NCBI GenBank assembly: GCA_039819065.1
Contig: JBCBSS010000016.1
Span: 1 to 64,000, forward strand
Reading direction: 5' to 3'
Origin: JBCBSS01 sp039819065
GTDB taxonomy: Bacteria > Bacteroidota > Bacteroidia > Cytophagales > Cyclobacteriaceae
DNA: 64,000 bases
The translations under genes were made by a program, and so were the position numbers. This document shows positions 1-9,759 of the stretch, piece after piece. Every line of letters begins with the position of its first letter. Position 1 is the stretch's first letter. The notes beneath the pieces were generated by a model. The model had not been told where the DNA came from, made no database searches, and saw nothing but the letters and a program-made list of their open reading frames with translations.

Positions 1-2474
1 CATATATAAAAGCCTGAAGATGAAATGAGGTCATTTTCATCTATTCTCTTCACTGTTCTACCATAAAAATCAAATATCTCCACATTTGCTACATAACCAC
101 CATTGTCGAATTGATAATTTATTTTGACAAAGTCTTCCATGCCGTCGTTGTCCGGCGTAAATAGCTTAGGTACTACAGTGACCTGATCTTCTACTAAACT
201 TTCGGGGCTTATTTGAGAGTTTTGGTAGCCGGGAGTAGCGTAACCCACTCTTGAAGATGCCGATTTCCAATTGTCAGGATTGTCACTAGCGCCGTTTGAA
301 TCTACCCTTTCCAAGGATATACCTTCTACATTATTAATTATCGAGAAATGAAAGTCCTCATGGTAATCCACTTCGTCAACCACTTCATTCATTGCGTTAA
401 ATATGACCACAGTTCCCTCTTCATTAGGAAAACTAGGTAAAGTGCTCAGTTCAATGCCATTGTCTATTTTCGGGCCAGGGTACTGATCCTTGAGAATATT
501 CAAATCAGACGTGATTACCACATAGCTATTAGGGGAGATAATTTGATCATTTGAACTCAATAATTTAGCATTAGCATCATTTATGTCTGAGCTATTTCCA
601 AGAGACCAGTTATTCAAGTTGATGAACTTTTGACTTCGGTTGTACAGCTCGACAAAATCAACTCCTCCAGGCCTTGGGTCAAAAAGTATTTCGTTGATAA
701 CTATATCCAAGCTATCGCCTTCTTCAGGGAGTGCAAAAAGTGCCGTATTGTTTTCGTCATTAATCAGGTTGCCACTGCAGTCGGTGAGCCTTTCGATTGT
801 TATTGTGTAAGATGAATTTCTAGTTAGTGCAGGCGAAACATCAAGCAAGACTACATCCAAATCAGGAATAGAAAGGTATGAATTGACAACTTCGATACCA
901 TTATCGATACTATATTCTGCAAATCGAACACTAGCAGAATCTAACAACTCATTAAAATCTATCTTGACTTTAGTTGAGTCTACTGCTATGGCAGAAATAA
1001 TGCTGGGGCTTCTTAGATCCGGGTTTGAAGCAAAAACAGAGTTAATCGCAGCCGGAGTGCCTCCAGCATTATCTTTAGCTGCCCTCCAATTTTCTTCTCT
1101 ACCACAAACATTTTCAGAATCAATACGCTCCAATGCCCATCCGCCCTCCTGCTTATCCTCATCTCTGTACCAGTCTTCGGTGTAGGCTACTGCATCTATG
1201 ATTCTTCCATCGCCATCCATCAGAGATAGCTGGTCGCTAGCGTTGTTTAAGGTAGGCCAATTGGCTAGGTAGATCATTGGCATGAACTCTGAAAACTTAC
1301 CCTGGCTGGAAGAAGAAGTTAAAACCACATACTCTTGCGGTTTTAAGATAAAACTATCAATTACGGCGATAGAACTTCCGTCAGTAAAGCGCCAGCCCTC
1401 CAAATTGAAAAAATGACTACTTCGATTAAACAATTCAATATATTCTTCATCCGGGAGCCCAACTATAGGACTCGGGTCTGGAAATATCTCGTTGATTATG
1501 ACATCTTGCAATGTTGGTAAGGCCAGTTCCAGGTATACGAAGTCTTTTTCATTAGACATTAAGACGTTGCCCGCTTCATCTGATACTCCACTTACACTTA
1601 TCCTATAAGAGCGTCCATTTTCAAATATACCATTGAAGAAAAGCCTGTAAGCATACTCTTCTGCATCGTATAACTCGACTGATACGGGATTGCCAATAGC
1701 ACCATCGACGTGATAATGATCTACATTCAAGACTGATTCTTCCGTACCCAGTTCTGAGAATCTGACCACGAGCTGGTTAGAAGAAATAGCCTCTAGAGAT
1801 ACGATCTCAGGCGCTTGACGATCTTGGAACGACTCACCTTGTACAGTAATATCATCAAAAAAGAAGCGATTGGCCCTGGTAGATGTGTATGTACATACCA
1901 TTCCGAAATAACTCGATTGAACATAAGTATCGTCAAACACTTCGCCCTCTTCTGTAAAAGCACTTTCACCTTGATTTTTAACACTTAAAACCCAATTACC
2001 GATTCTGTCCCTAACCACTCGGATAGTAATATCTACTGAAGATTGGTCAACACGGTCATCAGTACCATCAATGATTTTGGTTTGTTGACTTCCATCTTGT
2101 CGAAACAGGCTTACTTCATCATCTGAGCCTCCAATTCTAACGAAGTAACCTTGCAGACCTTCGGTTAGATTGGGGTTGCTTGATATTAAATATATCCTGG
2201 CAAAGTTTGACCCTGAAGGGTTGAAATTCATTTTAACGTTAAAACTCCAAGTGGCAGCTTCTATCGCCTCAGAGGTAGTGGTTAAGAATGAAGAACCCGT
2301 CGCTGCTGGAGCATTGAGCCTCAAAACTTCGTCTTCTATTATAAAGTGGTCATTGTTCCCTGACCAATCTGGGTCTGACAATGTACCATCCGTAAAATCA
2401 TCTGTGAGTTGTGCAGCGCTGTTAAAGGCTATTAACGATAACGCACCAATTATGAAATATTTACTAAAACCCAT
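1..2474 (-). CDS. Lamin-tail-domain surface protein, 3' end cut by window
   Basis: The frame stays open from an ATG at 2474 to the window edge, giving about 824 residues without the C-terminus. It starts with a signal peptide (MGFSKYFIIGALSL, cleavage after NSAAQ). An N-terminal region of roughly 180 residues resembles a lectin/laminin-like fold. Then come Ig-like modules (SLEAISSNQLVVRFSE) and at least two lamin-tail domains, marked by INEIFPDPSP...EEYIELFNRS and INEILFDPRPGGVDFVELYNR. The last visible part (VVPKLFTPDNDGMEDFV) matches the start of the gliding-motility-associated/CHU_C-type module found in type IX secretion cargo. By family it is a secreted, probably cell-surface, adhesion or matrix protein; the exact ligand is unknown. 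It is divergent from asd and has its own -7 box. Confidence 0.85.
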   Translation of the reverse strand, partial: MGFSKYFIIGALSLIAFNSAAQLTDDFTDGTLSDPDWSGNNDHFIIEDEVLRLNAPAATGSSFLTTTSEAIEAATWSFNVKMNFNPSGSNFARIYLISSNPNLTEGLQGYFVRIGGSDDEVSLFRQDGSQQTKIIDGTDDRVDQSSVDITIRVVRDRIGNWVLSVKNQGESAFTEEGEVFDDTYVQSSYFGMVCTYTSTRANRFFFDDITVQGESFQDRQAPEIVSLEAISSNQLVVRFSELGTEESVLNVDHYHVDGAIGNPVSVELYDAEEYAYRLFFNGIFENGRSYRISVSGVSDEAGNVLMSNEKDFVYLELALPTLQDVIINEIFPDPSPIVGLPDEEYIELFNRSSHFFNLEGWRFTDGSSIAVIDSFILKPQEYVVLTSSSSQGKFSEFMPMIYLANWPTLNNASDQLSLMDGDGRIIDAVAYTEDWYRDEDKQEGGWALERIDSENVCGREENWRAAKDNAGGTPAAINSVFASNPDLRSPSIISAIAVDSTKVKIDFNELLDSASVRFAEYSIDNGIEVVNSYLSIPDLDVVLLDVSPALTRNSSYTITIERLTDCSGNLINDENNTALFALPEEGDSLDIVINEILFDPRPGGVDFVELYNRSQKFINLNNWSLGNSSDINDANAKLLSSNDQIISPNSYVVITSDLNILKDQYPGPKIDNGIELSTLPSFPNEEGTVVIFNAMNEVVDEVDYHEDFHFSIINNVEGISLERVDSNGASDNPDNWKSASSRVGYATPGYQNSQISPESLVEDQVTVVPKLFTPDNDGMEDFVKINYQFDNGGYVANVEIFDFYGRTVKRIDENDLISSSGFYI

Positions 2475-2528
2475 TCCCCTCCGAACCAAATTCAAAATAT
2501 CCTCGTTCCAGTCTTCAATTAAGAGTAG

Positions 2529-2545
2529 CAAAAGTAGTATTTTTG
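2529..2545. promoter_or_regulatory. Back-to-back divergent -7 boxes
   Basis: Two exact TAnnTTTG boxes face away from each other with one base between them: TACTTTTG on the minus strand (2529-2536) for the lamin-tail gene and TATTTTTG on the plus strand (2538-2545) for asd. Neither has a clear TTTG at the -33 position. Their placement 43-55 bp ahead of the two start codons supports function. Confidence 0.5.
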
Positions 2546-2588
2546 CGACTCGTTTAATTTTCAATGTAACTTTTATTAGAATTTTATC

Positions 2589-3581
2589 ATGAAGCTAGCT
2601 ATTGTAGGTGCAACTGGCCTTGTTGGCAGCGAATTACTCAAAGTAATCGACGAAAGAAATTTGCAATTTGATGAATTGTTATTGGTAGCCTCTCCCAGGT
2701 CAATAGGAAAGGAAATTTCCTTTAAGGGCAAGACCTATACAATCATTGGAATGGAAGATGCCATTAAAGCCAAACCTGACGTAGCGATTTTCTCCGCTGG
2801 TGGAGGTACTTCTTTAGAATGGGCACCCCAGTTTGAAGCCATTGGCGCTATTGTTATTGATAACTCTTCAGCATGGCGTATGAGCCCTGATCATAAACTT
2901 GTTGTGCCTGAAATCAATGCCAATGAGTTAAGAGTTGATGATAGAATAATTGCCAACCCCAACTGCTCAACCATTCAAATGGTAGTGGCACTAGCTCCAC
3001 TACATAAAAAATATAAACTCAAGAGGATCGTAATCTCCACATATCAGTCAGTAACCGGTACTGGTAAAGAAGCTGTCGATCAGCTTATGGAAGAACGAAA
3101 GGGTACTGAAGGCACTCAAGTTTACCCGCACAAAATAGATCTTAATGCACTTCCTCATATTGATGTCTTCATGGACAATGGATACACCAAAGAGGAAATG
3201 AAAATGGTCAATGAAACCAGAAAAATATTAGGTGATGATAGTATAGCCATCACAGCCACCGCTGTTAGGTTGCCTATTATAGGCGGTCATTCTGAATCAC
3301 TTAATGTAGAATTCCATAAGGACTTCGACATGGATGAAGTGAAAAAGATTTTACAATCTACCACCGGTGTAATACTTGAGGACGATGTAGATAACGCAGT
3401 CTATCCTATGCCTATCAATGCACATAACAAAGATGAAGTATTTGTGGGTAGACTACGTAGGGATGAATCTCAGCCTAACACACTTAACATGTGGGTTGTC
3501 GCCGACAATTTGCGTAAAGGAGCTGCTACTAATGCCGTTCAAATCGCTGAATATATAAAAGAAAACAATTTGGTTTTTTGA
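2589..3581 (+). CDS. asd: Aspartate-semialdehyde dehydrogenase
   Basis: 330 residues, normal length. It reduces aspartyl phosphate to aspartate semialdehyde with NADPH, the branch point to lysine/diaminopimelate, methionine and threonine. The N-terminal Rossmann motif GATGLVGSELL, the SAGGG loop, the catalytic cysteine in NPNCSTIQ (about residue 126) and the GGHSESLNVEF substrate loop are all present. The next gene starts inside its stop codon (TTGA overlap), so the two are probably co-transcribed. The ATG is preceded by a plus-strand TATTTTTG box about 43 bp upstream. Confidence 0.97.
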   Translation: MKLAIVGATGLVGSELLKVIDERNLQFDELLLVASPRSIGKEISFKGKTYTIIGMEDAIKAKPDVAIFSAGGGTSLEWAPQFEAIGAIVIDNSSAWRMSPDHKLVVPEINANELRVDDRIIANPNCSTIQMVVALAPLHKKYKLKRIVISTYQSVTGTGKEAVDQLMEERKGTEGTQVYPHKIDLNALPHIDVFMDNGYTKEEMKMVNETRKILGDDSIAITATAVRLPIIGGHSESLNVEFHKDFDMDEVKKILQSTTGVILEDDVDNAVYPMPINAHNKDEVFVGRLRRDESQPNTLNMWVVADNLRKGAATNAVQIAEYIKENNLVF

Positions 3582-4765
3582 TTGACCAAATCAACCACCC
3601 AGAGGTACAGCAATTCATCAGTAAGCATGAAAATGCAGATACCTCTGGGTTGCTTTTAAAGCACAAACATATCGCTGGCGTGCCAATGCCGGTTATTGTA
3701 GATCAAATAGTAAGTAAAAAGAAGGCTAAGTCAAAACTTCCTGAGTGGTATAGAACCCAAGGGTTGGTCTTCCCTCCACCATTATCCCTCGAGCAGTGTT
3801 CTTCAGAAATAGCGGCAAAATATAAGTCACATCTTTACCAAGGCAAAAGTATAGTCGACTTAACCGGTGGTATGGGTGTTGACAGCTATTACTTCAGCCG
3901 GGCTTTCGAAAGCGTAGATTACGTTGAAAAGAGCCAACAACTTTGTCAATTAGCCACTCACAACTTCGAAAAGCTCAAAGCCTTCAACATCAACGTTCAT
4001 CACACTAATACTAAAGGTTTTATCTCTTCTGTAGATAAAACTTATGATGTGGCTTTTATAGACCCTTCAAGGAGAAATGAGCAAAAAGGAAAGGTCCATT
4101 TATTGGAAGATTGTGAACCTAACGTTATAGACTTTGAGCAAGAATTAGTGTCTAAGGCTAAAACAATCATACTGAAAACATCCCCTTTGCTTGATGTAAC
4201 AAAAGCCATTAAATCGTTAAAGAACGTAGTTAAAGTCTTAATCATATCAGTAGATAATGAATGCAAAGAAGTGCTTTATATTCTTGCCTCGAAGAGAGAA
4301 GGCTCATTGACTTACGAAGCTGTTAACTTAATGAAAACTGGTGAAGAACACCTCTTTTCTTTCTCGCCAGAGCAAGAGTCTATACTAGAGGTAGAATACA
4401 GCCTTCCTGATAAATATATTCTAGAACCTAATGCCTCTATTATGAAATCCGGAGGGTTTAAATCCTTGGCTAAAGCTTTCCATTTAAAAAAGCTTCATTC
4501 AAATTCCCATCTTTTCACCAGCGATCAACCTATAGCAGGTTTTCCTGGTAAAACTTTCCACTTAAAGGCTGTGGAAAAGCTAGACCGTAAAAAGATTCTA
4601 TCGCACTTGGATAATGATCAAGCTAACGTAGTGGTACGCAACTTTCCACTAAACACTACGGGCATCAAGAATAAACTAGGTGTAATTGATGGTGGAAATA
4701 CCTTCTTGTTCGCTACTACTTTACTCCATAACAAAAAAGTGGTGTTGATTACGGAAAGAGTTTAG
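3578..4765 (+). CDS. THUMP-like class I SAM methyltransferase
   Basis: 395 residues. The SAM-binding motif IVDLTGGMGVDSYYF lies near residues 92-106, followed by a DPSRR motif (AFIDPSRRNEQKG) typical of the THUMP-like (PG_1098-type) methyltransferase family of Bacteroidota. The C-terminal third is the THUMP-like extension. The substrate is not known; RNA modification is a guess from the THUMP similarity. The only start that keeps the conserved N-terminus is a TTG that overlaps the asd stop by 4 bases, which suggests translational coupling. Its stop also overlaps that of the small convergent gene. Confidence 0.85.
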   Translation: MIDQINHPEVQQFISKHENADTSGLLLKHKHIAGVPMPVIVDQIVSKKKAKSKLPEWYRTQGLVFPPPLSLEQCSSEIAAKYKSHLYQGKSIVDLTGGMGVDSYYFSRAFESVDYVEKSQQLCQLATHNFEKLKAFNINVHHTNTKGFISSVDKTYDVAFIDPSRRNEQKGKVHLLEDCEPNVIDFEQELVSKAKTIILKTSPLLDVTKAIKSLKNVVKVLIISVDNECKEVLYILASKREGSLTYEAVNLMKTGEEHLFSFSPEQESILEVEYSLPDKYILEPNASIMKSGGFKSLAKAFHLKKLHSNSHLFTSDQPIAGFPGKTFHLKAVEKLDRKKILSHLDNDQANVVVRNFPLNTTGIKNKLGVIDGGNTFLFATTLLHNKKVVLITERV

Positions 4766-4953
4766 CCGATGTAAGGTGTGACCAGATAAAGAGTCAGGAA
4801 CAACAGCGAGGCAGTTCCATATACTTTGATTACTTTTTTTCTATTCTGAATATCCTCCCACCACAAAACTACCCAAGGTTTGTACATGCCTATGATCAAA
4901 AGAAGCAAGCACAAACACATAGTAACTCCAAAAAGTGATTGAAAGAAATTCAT
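4762..4953 (-). CDS. Small two-helix membrane protein
   Basis: 63 residues with two predicted transmembrane segments (LFGVTMCLCLLLLIIGMY and YGTASLLFLTLYLVTPYIG) separated by a Trp-rich, basic loop (KPWVVLWWEDIQNRKKVIKVY). Short proteins of this pattern occur widely in Cytophagales, usually annotated as hypothetical; I do not know a function. It lies downstream of infB in the same direction but beyond a terminator hairpin at 5034-5069. Its 3' end overlaps the convergent methyltransferase gene by 4 bp. Confidence 0.65.
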   Translation of the reverse strand: MNFFQSLFGVTMCLCLLLLIIGMYKPWVVLWWEDIQNRKKVIKVYGTASLLFLTLYLVTPYIG

Positions 4954-5033
4954 GGTTTAATTAAGGCATCCGAAACTAAAAGGAGAAACGCTCTATTCTG
5001 AATCTCAGATGTTTAACCTAATTATCTATAAAC

Positions 5034-5069
5034 AAAATGGGATATAACCCTAAAGCTATACCCCATTTT
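5034..5069 (-). terminator. Terminator hairpin after infB
   Basis: The 13-base arms AAAATGGGATATA and TATACCCCATTTT pair with one mismatch around a 10-base loop, about 20 bp after the infB stop. In the minus direction the stem ends in a T-rich run, as expected for an intrinsic terminator of the rimP-nusA-infB operon. Confidence 0.75.
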
Positions 5070-5087
5070 CTAATGATTTAATTGAAC

Positions 5088-7946
5088 TTATAAAGTTCGT
5101 TTAGTCTCTCTTTCTTCGTAAGATTCGATGACATCTCCGTTCTTGATATCATTAAAACCTTTGATACTGATACCACACTCAAAGCCGCTTTTCACTTCAT
5201 TCGCGTCTTCCTTGAATCGCTTAAGCTGTCCCATCTCACCAGAGTAAATAACAATACCTTCCCTGATCAGTCTAATAGGGTTGGCTCTTTTGATGAATCC
5301 GTCAGTCACCATACATCCGGCTACTGTACCAATCTTCGATATCTTAAATACTTCGCGGACTTCTGCGTTACCAACGATAACCTCTTCCACTTCAGGGTCA
5401 AGGAGACCTTCAATTGCATCTTTTACGTCGTTGATAGCGTCATAGATCACACTGTAAAGCCTGATTTCAATCTCTTCTTGCTCTGAAATTCGTTTCGCTC
5501 CGGTAGAAGGTCTAACTTGGAAACCAACTACAACTGCATCTGATGCAGAAGCCAATAGAACATCTGACTCGGATATTTGTCCAACACCTTTCTGAATAAT
5601 GTTCACCTGTACCTCATCAGTGGAAAGCTTAAGCAATGAATCAGATAAGGCTTCTACCGATCCATCCACATCACCTTTAACAATTACATTAAGTTCTTTG
5701 AAGTTACCAATGGCGAGCCTTCTACCAATCTCATCAAGCGTAATATGTTTCTTGGTACGTACATTTTGTTCTCTTTGGATTTGCTCTCTCTTGTTAGCAA
5801 TTTCCCTAGCTTCTCGCTCAGACTCCATCTCGTTGAGCTTATCACCAGCTTGTGGAGCACCGTCCAAACCAAGTAAAAGTACTGGCGTGGAAGGGCCAGC
5901 TTCTTTCACCTTTCCTCCACGGTGGTCGAACATGGCTTTCACTTTACCGTAGTAAGATCCAGCTAGAATAACGTCACCAATACGCAGGGTACCATTCTGA
6001 ATAAGTACTGTGGTTACATAACCACGTCCTTTGTCTAGTGATGCCTCGATTACTGTACCTATGGCATTCTTACCATAATTTGCCTTAAGTTCAAGTAACT
6101 CTGCTTCTAACAATACCTTCTCCAACAAATCATCTATACCTTGACCTGTCTTGGCTGATATTTCCTGACATTGGTATTTACCGCCCCAATCCTCGACCAG
6201 AATGTTCATGTTGGCCAGTGATTCTTTCACCTTGTCGGCATTGGCATTGGGCTTATCAATTTTGTTTATAGCAATTACTATTGGTACACCAGCTACTTGA
6301 GCGTGGTTGATAGCCTCTTTTGTCTGAGGCATCACGTCATCGTCTGCTGCTACCACAATGATTACTACATCAGTAACTTTAGCTCCCCTGGCCCTCATCG
6401 CTGTAAACGCTTCGTGACCCGGTGTATCTAAGAAGGCTATTTTCTGACCGCTCTCAGTCACCACATCGTAGGCACCGATGTGCTGGGTAATTCCTCCAGC
6501 TTCCTGAGCCGTTACTTTTGAGTTTCTTATATAATCAAGCAGTGAAGTTTTACCGTGGTCAACGTGACCCATGATAGTCACGATTGGTGCTCTATCTTCC
6601 AGGTCTTCGTCTTTATCCACTTCCTCCACCACATCAATTTCTTCCTCGGAGGAGGCAAATTCAACAGTATAGCCAAACTCATCAGCTATGAATGTTATTG
6701 ACTCTGCGTCCAGCCTTTGGTTAATAGAGACGAACATACCCATACCCATGCAGGCAGATATCACATCATTAACCGAAACACCCATTAGGGAAGCAAGGTC
6801 ATTGGCCGAAATAAACTCTGTGAGCTTAAGTACCTTGGCCTGCTCTTGCTCTTGAAGTATTTGCTCTTCTCGTGCTTCGGCAATAGCACTTCTTTTCTCC
6901 TTTCTATATTTAGCACCAGAGGTTTTCTTACCACTTGTACCACTAAGCTTGGCCAGTGTCGCTTTTACCTGCTCTTGAATCTCTTTTTCCGAAGGCTCTG
7001 CTTTCTCAATCTTCCTACGTTGTGGCCTGTTTTGTCTGTTGCCAGGGCCATCGGATGTAGGTATGCGTTTCCTCTTTCTTTTCTTCTTGCCTTCTTTGCG
7101 ATCATCAGAAGAAGCGACAGGTTTAGCCTTTTTGGCGTCCCCATTCTGGGCATCTTTACCTTTTTCCTTCTTCTTCTCCCTTTCGGTAGGTAACTCTATT
7201 TTACCTACTACTTTGAGACCTTTAAGCTTATCTGCTTTTGCTTCTATTACTTTCGGAGCGCTTTCGTTTTCCGTGGTCTCCTCTTTCGCGGCTGGTTCCT
7301 TCTTGACCTCAGTTTTCTCGACAGGTGCAGGTTCCTCTTTCTTCTCTTCTACCTTAGGTGGTTCTTCAACCACTTCTACTTCTACCTTTTTCTCCTCGAC
7401 CTTAGGCTCCTCTTTTTCCTCTTTAACCTCTTCCACTGGTGCCGGCTCTGGTTTTTCCTCAATTTTCTCAGCTACAGGTTCTTCCTCTACCTTAGCAGGA
7501 GTTTCTTCAACTGCCTCAGTTTCTTCTTCCTTCTTGGCATTAAGATCAATCTTACCCAGCACCTTAATTCCTTTCAGTTTAGGTGCTTCCGCTTCGATTT
7601 TCTCCTGGGACTGATTTACTTCATTTTCGATAGACAAGTTTTTGATGAGTATTTTTTCCTCATCTTCTGTCATTGTTTTTCTAGTCTCCTTCTCTTCCGT
7701 ATCAATGACGAGGGTATCGCTATGCTTTTTGCCAATAGTGAGACCAAGAGCTTCTTCCTTCTCGGATGCAGATGCAGCGAACTCTTTAGCCAACATATCG
7801 AATTGCTCGGATGTGACCTTCGAGTTAGGGCTACTATCCACTTTGAAACCCTTGTCATGCAAGAAGTCAACGATGGTAGTTCTACCAACATTTAACTTTC
7901 TTGCCACTTGGCTTAACCTCATCATTTTTTCTTCTGCCATACTCAA
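5088..7946 (-). CDS. infB: Translation initiation factor IF-2
   Basis: 952 residues. IF-2 is the GTPase that brings initiator tRNA to the 30S subunit. Order of parts: a short IF2_N winged helix at residues 1-50 (MMRLSQVARKLNVGRTTIVD), then a low-complexity region rich in E, K, P, V (about 90-350), a second IF2_N region (ISANDLASLMGVSV), the G domain with G1 GHVDHGKTS, G3 DTPGHEAF and G4 NKIDK, and the domain III/IV region to the C-terminus. A second Met at 7940 (MAEEKMM) is an equally plausible start. It is the last gene of the rimP-nusA-infB operon, 34 bp after nusA. Confidence 0.98.
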   Translation of the reverse strand: MSMAEEKMMRLSQVARKLNVGRTTIVDFLHDKGFKVDSSPNSKVTSEQFDMLAKEFAASASEKEEALGLTIGKKHSDTLVIDTEEKETRKTMTEDEEKILIKNLSIENEVNQSQEKIEAEAPKLKGIKVLGKIDLNAKKEEETEAVEETPAKVEEEPVAEKIEEKPEPAPVEEVKEEKEEPKVEEKKVEVEVVEEPPKVEEKKEEPAPVEKTEVKKEPAAKEETTENESAPKVIEAKADKLKGLKVVGKIELPTEREKKKEKGKDAQNGDAKKAKPVASSDDRKEGKKKRKRKRIPTSDGPGNRQNRPQRRKIEKAEPSEKEIQEQVKATLAKLSGTSGKKTSGAKYRKEKRSAIAEAREEQILQEQEQAKVLKLTEFISANDLASLMGVSVNDVISACMGMGMFVSINQRLDAESITFIADEFGYTVEFASSEEEIDVVEEVDKDEDLEDRAPIVTIMGHVDHGKTSLLDYIRNSKVTAQEAGGITQHIGAYDVVTESGQKIAFLDTPGHEAFTAMRARGAKVTDVVIIVVAADDDVMPQTKEAINHAQVAGVPIVIAINKIDKPNANADKVKESLANMNILVEDWGGKYQCQEISAKTGQGIDDLLEKVLLEAELLELKANYGKNAIGTVIEASLDKGRGYVTTVLIQNGTLRIGDVILAGSYYGKVKAMFDHRGGKVKEAGPSTPVLLLGLDGAPQAGDKLNEMESEREAREIANKREQIQREQNVRTKKHITLDEIGRRLAIGNFKELNVIVKGDVDGSVEALSDSLLKLSTDEVQVNIIQKGVGQISESDVLLASASDAVVVGFQVRPSTGAKRISEQEEIEIRLYSVIYDAINDVKDAIEGLLDPEVEEVIVGNAEVREVFKISKIGTVAGCMVTDGFIKRANPIRLIREGIVIYSGEMGQLKRFKEDANEVKSGFECGISIKGFNDIKNGDVIESYEERETKRTL

Positions 7947-7980
7947 ATATCCCTTTTTTTTGCGATTTTAAAAAATTTGA

Positions 7981-9219
7981 CTATTCGAACTCTTGTTTAA
8001 GAATTGAGTATATATCTTCGATTGTTTCGTCCTCTAAATCGGTTCTTCTGGCTATATCTTCTTTGGTAAGAGCCAGTACGCTTCGCGCAGTATCCAGCCC
8101 TACTCTTTTAAGCTCATCGAGTATCCAGGCTTCTATTTCGTCCGCAAATTCTTCCAAATCAACGTCTTCCTCGTAGTCATCTATTTCGCGGAATACATCA
8201 ATCTCGTAGTCCACCAACTTACTGGCTAACTTTATATTCTGCCCGCCTTTACCAATGGCGAGAGATACCTGGTCTGGTTTCAGATAAACGGCAACACGAC
8301 CATTGTCAGCATTGATCTTAATACTGCCTATTTTGGCAGGGCTTAACGCTCTTGCTATGTAAAGCTCGATGTTCTCTGTATAATTGATCACATCGATATT
8401 TTCATTCTGCAATTCTCTTACGATGGCGTGTATCCTTGAACCTTTCATTCCAACACATGCTCCTACCGGATCGATACGGTCGTCATAAGATTCAACAGCC
8501 ACTTTCGCTCTTTCACCCGGCTCTCTCACTACCTTTTTAATGGTTATCAAACCATCGTATACTTCCGGTACTTCGCTTTCAAACAATCTTTCCAGAAAAA
8601 CAGGTGAAGTTCTAGAGAGAATGATCTTGGGGTTTCCGTTTACCATTTCCACGCGATCCACAATGGCACGAACAGATTCTCCTTTTCTATATCTGTCTTT
8701 GGATATTTGTTCGTTTTTAGGAACTGATATCTCGTTGCCTTCTCCATCAATTAACAACACTTCCCTATTAAGGATCTGATAAACTTCTCCAGCTATAATT
8801 TCGCCTACCAAGTCTTTATACTTCTGGAAGAGTATATCTTTTTCTAAGTCCTTCACTCTTTGGATAAGGGTTTGTCTGGCTGTCATAACCGCCCTTCTTC
8901 CAAAATCTTCCAGTTTAATTTCTTCTGCTACTTCCTCTCCTATTTCAAAGTCTGGCTCAATCTTCCTGGCATCAGAGAAGCTGATTTTATCGTGATCCCA
9001 AATATCCTCTGAGTTATCATCTACAATTTCACGAAACCTCCAGATTTCCAAGTCTCCTTTATCCGCATTTATAATGATATCAAAGTTGTCATCGTACTTG
9101 TACTTTTTCCGAATCATCGTTCTGAAAACATCCTCCAAGATGCGGATCATCGTCGGCCTGTCTATGTTTTTATGGCTGGCAAAGTCCGCAAATGACTCAA
9201 TTAGGTTCCCGGTGTCCAT
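7981..9219 (-). CDS. nusA: Transcription termination/antitermination factor NusA
   Basis: 412 residues, the usual Bacteroidota length without the enterobacterial acidic repeats. NusA binds RNA polymerase and modulates pausing, termination and antitermination. The N-terminal RNAP-binding domain starts with LIESFADFASHKNIDRPTM. The S1 domain (about 130-200) is followed by KH domains with VGACVGMKGSRIHAI and SLAIGKGGQNIKLA. The C-terminal tail holds a helix-hairpin-helix-like segment (VGLDTARSVLALTKEDIARR). It sits 12 bp after rimP. The hairpin ahead of rimP makes NusA autoregulation a testable idea. Confidence 0.97.
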   Translation of the reverse strand: MDTGNLIESFADFASHKNIDRPTMIRILEDVFRTMIRKKYKYDDNFDIIINADKGDLEIWRFREIVDDNSEDIWDHDKISFSDARKIEPDFEIGEEVAEEIKLEDFGRRAVMTARQTLIQRVKDLEKDILFQKYKDLVGEIIAGEVYQILNREVLLIDGEGNEISVPKNEQISKDRYRKGESVRAIVDRVEMVNGNPKIILSRTSPVFLERLFESEVPEVYDGLITIKKVVREPGERAKVAVESYDDRIDPVGACVGMKGSRIHAIVRELQNENIDVINYTENIELYIARALSPAKIGSIKINADNGRVAVYLKPDQVSLAIGKGGQNIKLASKLVDYEIDVFREIDDYEEDVDLEEFADEIEAWILDELKRVGLDTARSVLALTKEDIARRTDLEDETIEDIYSILKQEFE

Positions 9220-9231
9220 TTTTTAATCTAT

Positions 9232-9705
9232 TTATTTAAATGAAACTAGTACAATAGCTTTTTCTATTTCTTCGAGTTTAATATTAACCTCTTCTGTTAC
9301 CTGCTGTTTCTTATTCTTCTTCTTGAGAACAAGTGTCACACTTTGATCATCGCATGCTAGAAGCTCTCCCTTTGTATCCTCTCCGTTCTTCGTTCTGACC
9401 CTGATACTTCTTCCGATGTTTTTCGCGAATTGTCTTTGGCTCTTAAGCGGATAGTCCACTCCTGGAGATGATACTTCTAATGTATAGGCTGATCCAAAGA
9501 TGTTCTCTTCTTCTATTCTGGCACCTATCTTACGGCTCAACTTTGCGCAGTCTTCAATGCTTACACCTTGATCACCATCAAGCAGCACTAAAACTTTACG
9601 ATGGCCTTCGGTTTTTTGATGAGAAAGAGATACTTCCGCAAGAAAGTGGAGATCACTTTCCAAGTATTCTGAGGCTATTTCTTCTATTCTCTTCTGTAAA
9701 TCCAT
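9232..9705 (-). CDS. rimP: Ribosome maturation factor RimP
   Basis: 157 residues, normal length. RimP helps assemble the 30S subunit. The N-terminal alpha/beta domain contains GHRKVLVLLDGDQGVSIEDC, the linker holds YTLEVSSPGVDYPLK (the RimP signature SPGxxxPL), and the C-terminal SH3-like domain ends in KLEEIEKAIVLVSFK. It is the first gene of the operon with nusA and infB, a very conserved order. The start ATG lies only a few bases after a terminator-like hairpin. Confidence 0.95.
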   Translation of the reverse strand: MDLQKRIEEIASEYLESDLHFLAEVSLSHQKTEGHRKVLVLLDGDQGVSIEDCAKLSRKIGARIEEENIFGSAYTLEVSSPGVDYPLKSQRQFAKNIGRSIRVRTKNGEDTKGELLACDDQSVTLVLKKKNKKQQVTEEVNIKLEEIEKAIVLVSFK

Positions 9706-9710
9706 AGAAT

Positions 9711-9737
9711 AAAAAAGGGGCTTAAACGCCCCCTTTT
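9711..9737 (-). promoter_or_regulatory. Terminator-like hairpin (possible attenuator) in the rimP leader
   Basis: On the minus strand AAAAGGGG and CCCCTTTT (9730-9737 and 9713-9720 on plus coordinates) form an 8-bp stem with a 9-base loop, and T bases continue to a run of six. It ends about 5 bases before the rimP ATG, inside a leader of about 50 bases. The form is that of an intrinsic terminator. Because it lies between promoter and first gene it could attenuate the operon, or mask ribosome access. Confidence 0.55.
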
Positions 9738-9759
9738 AGGATATTGCTATATTTTAATG

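Noticed and set aside
7039..7614. 191-residue plus-strand frame rich in Ser/Phe
   Set aside because: It is the complement of the low-complexity E/K/P region of infB; repetitive codons keep the reverse frame open.
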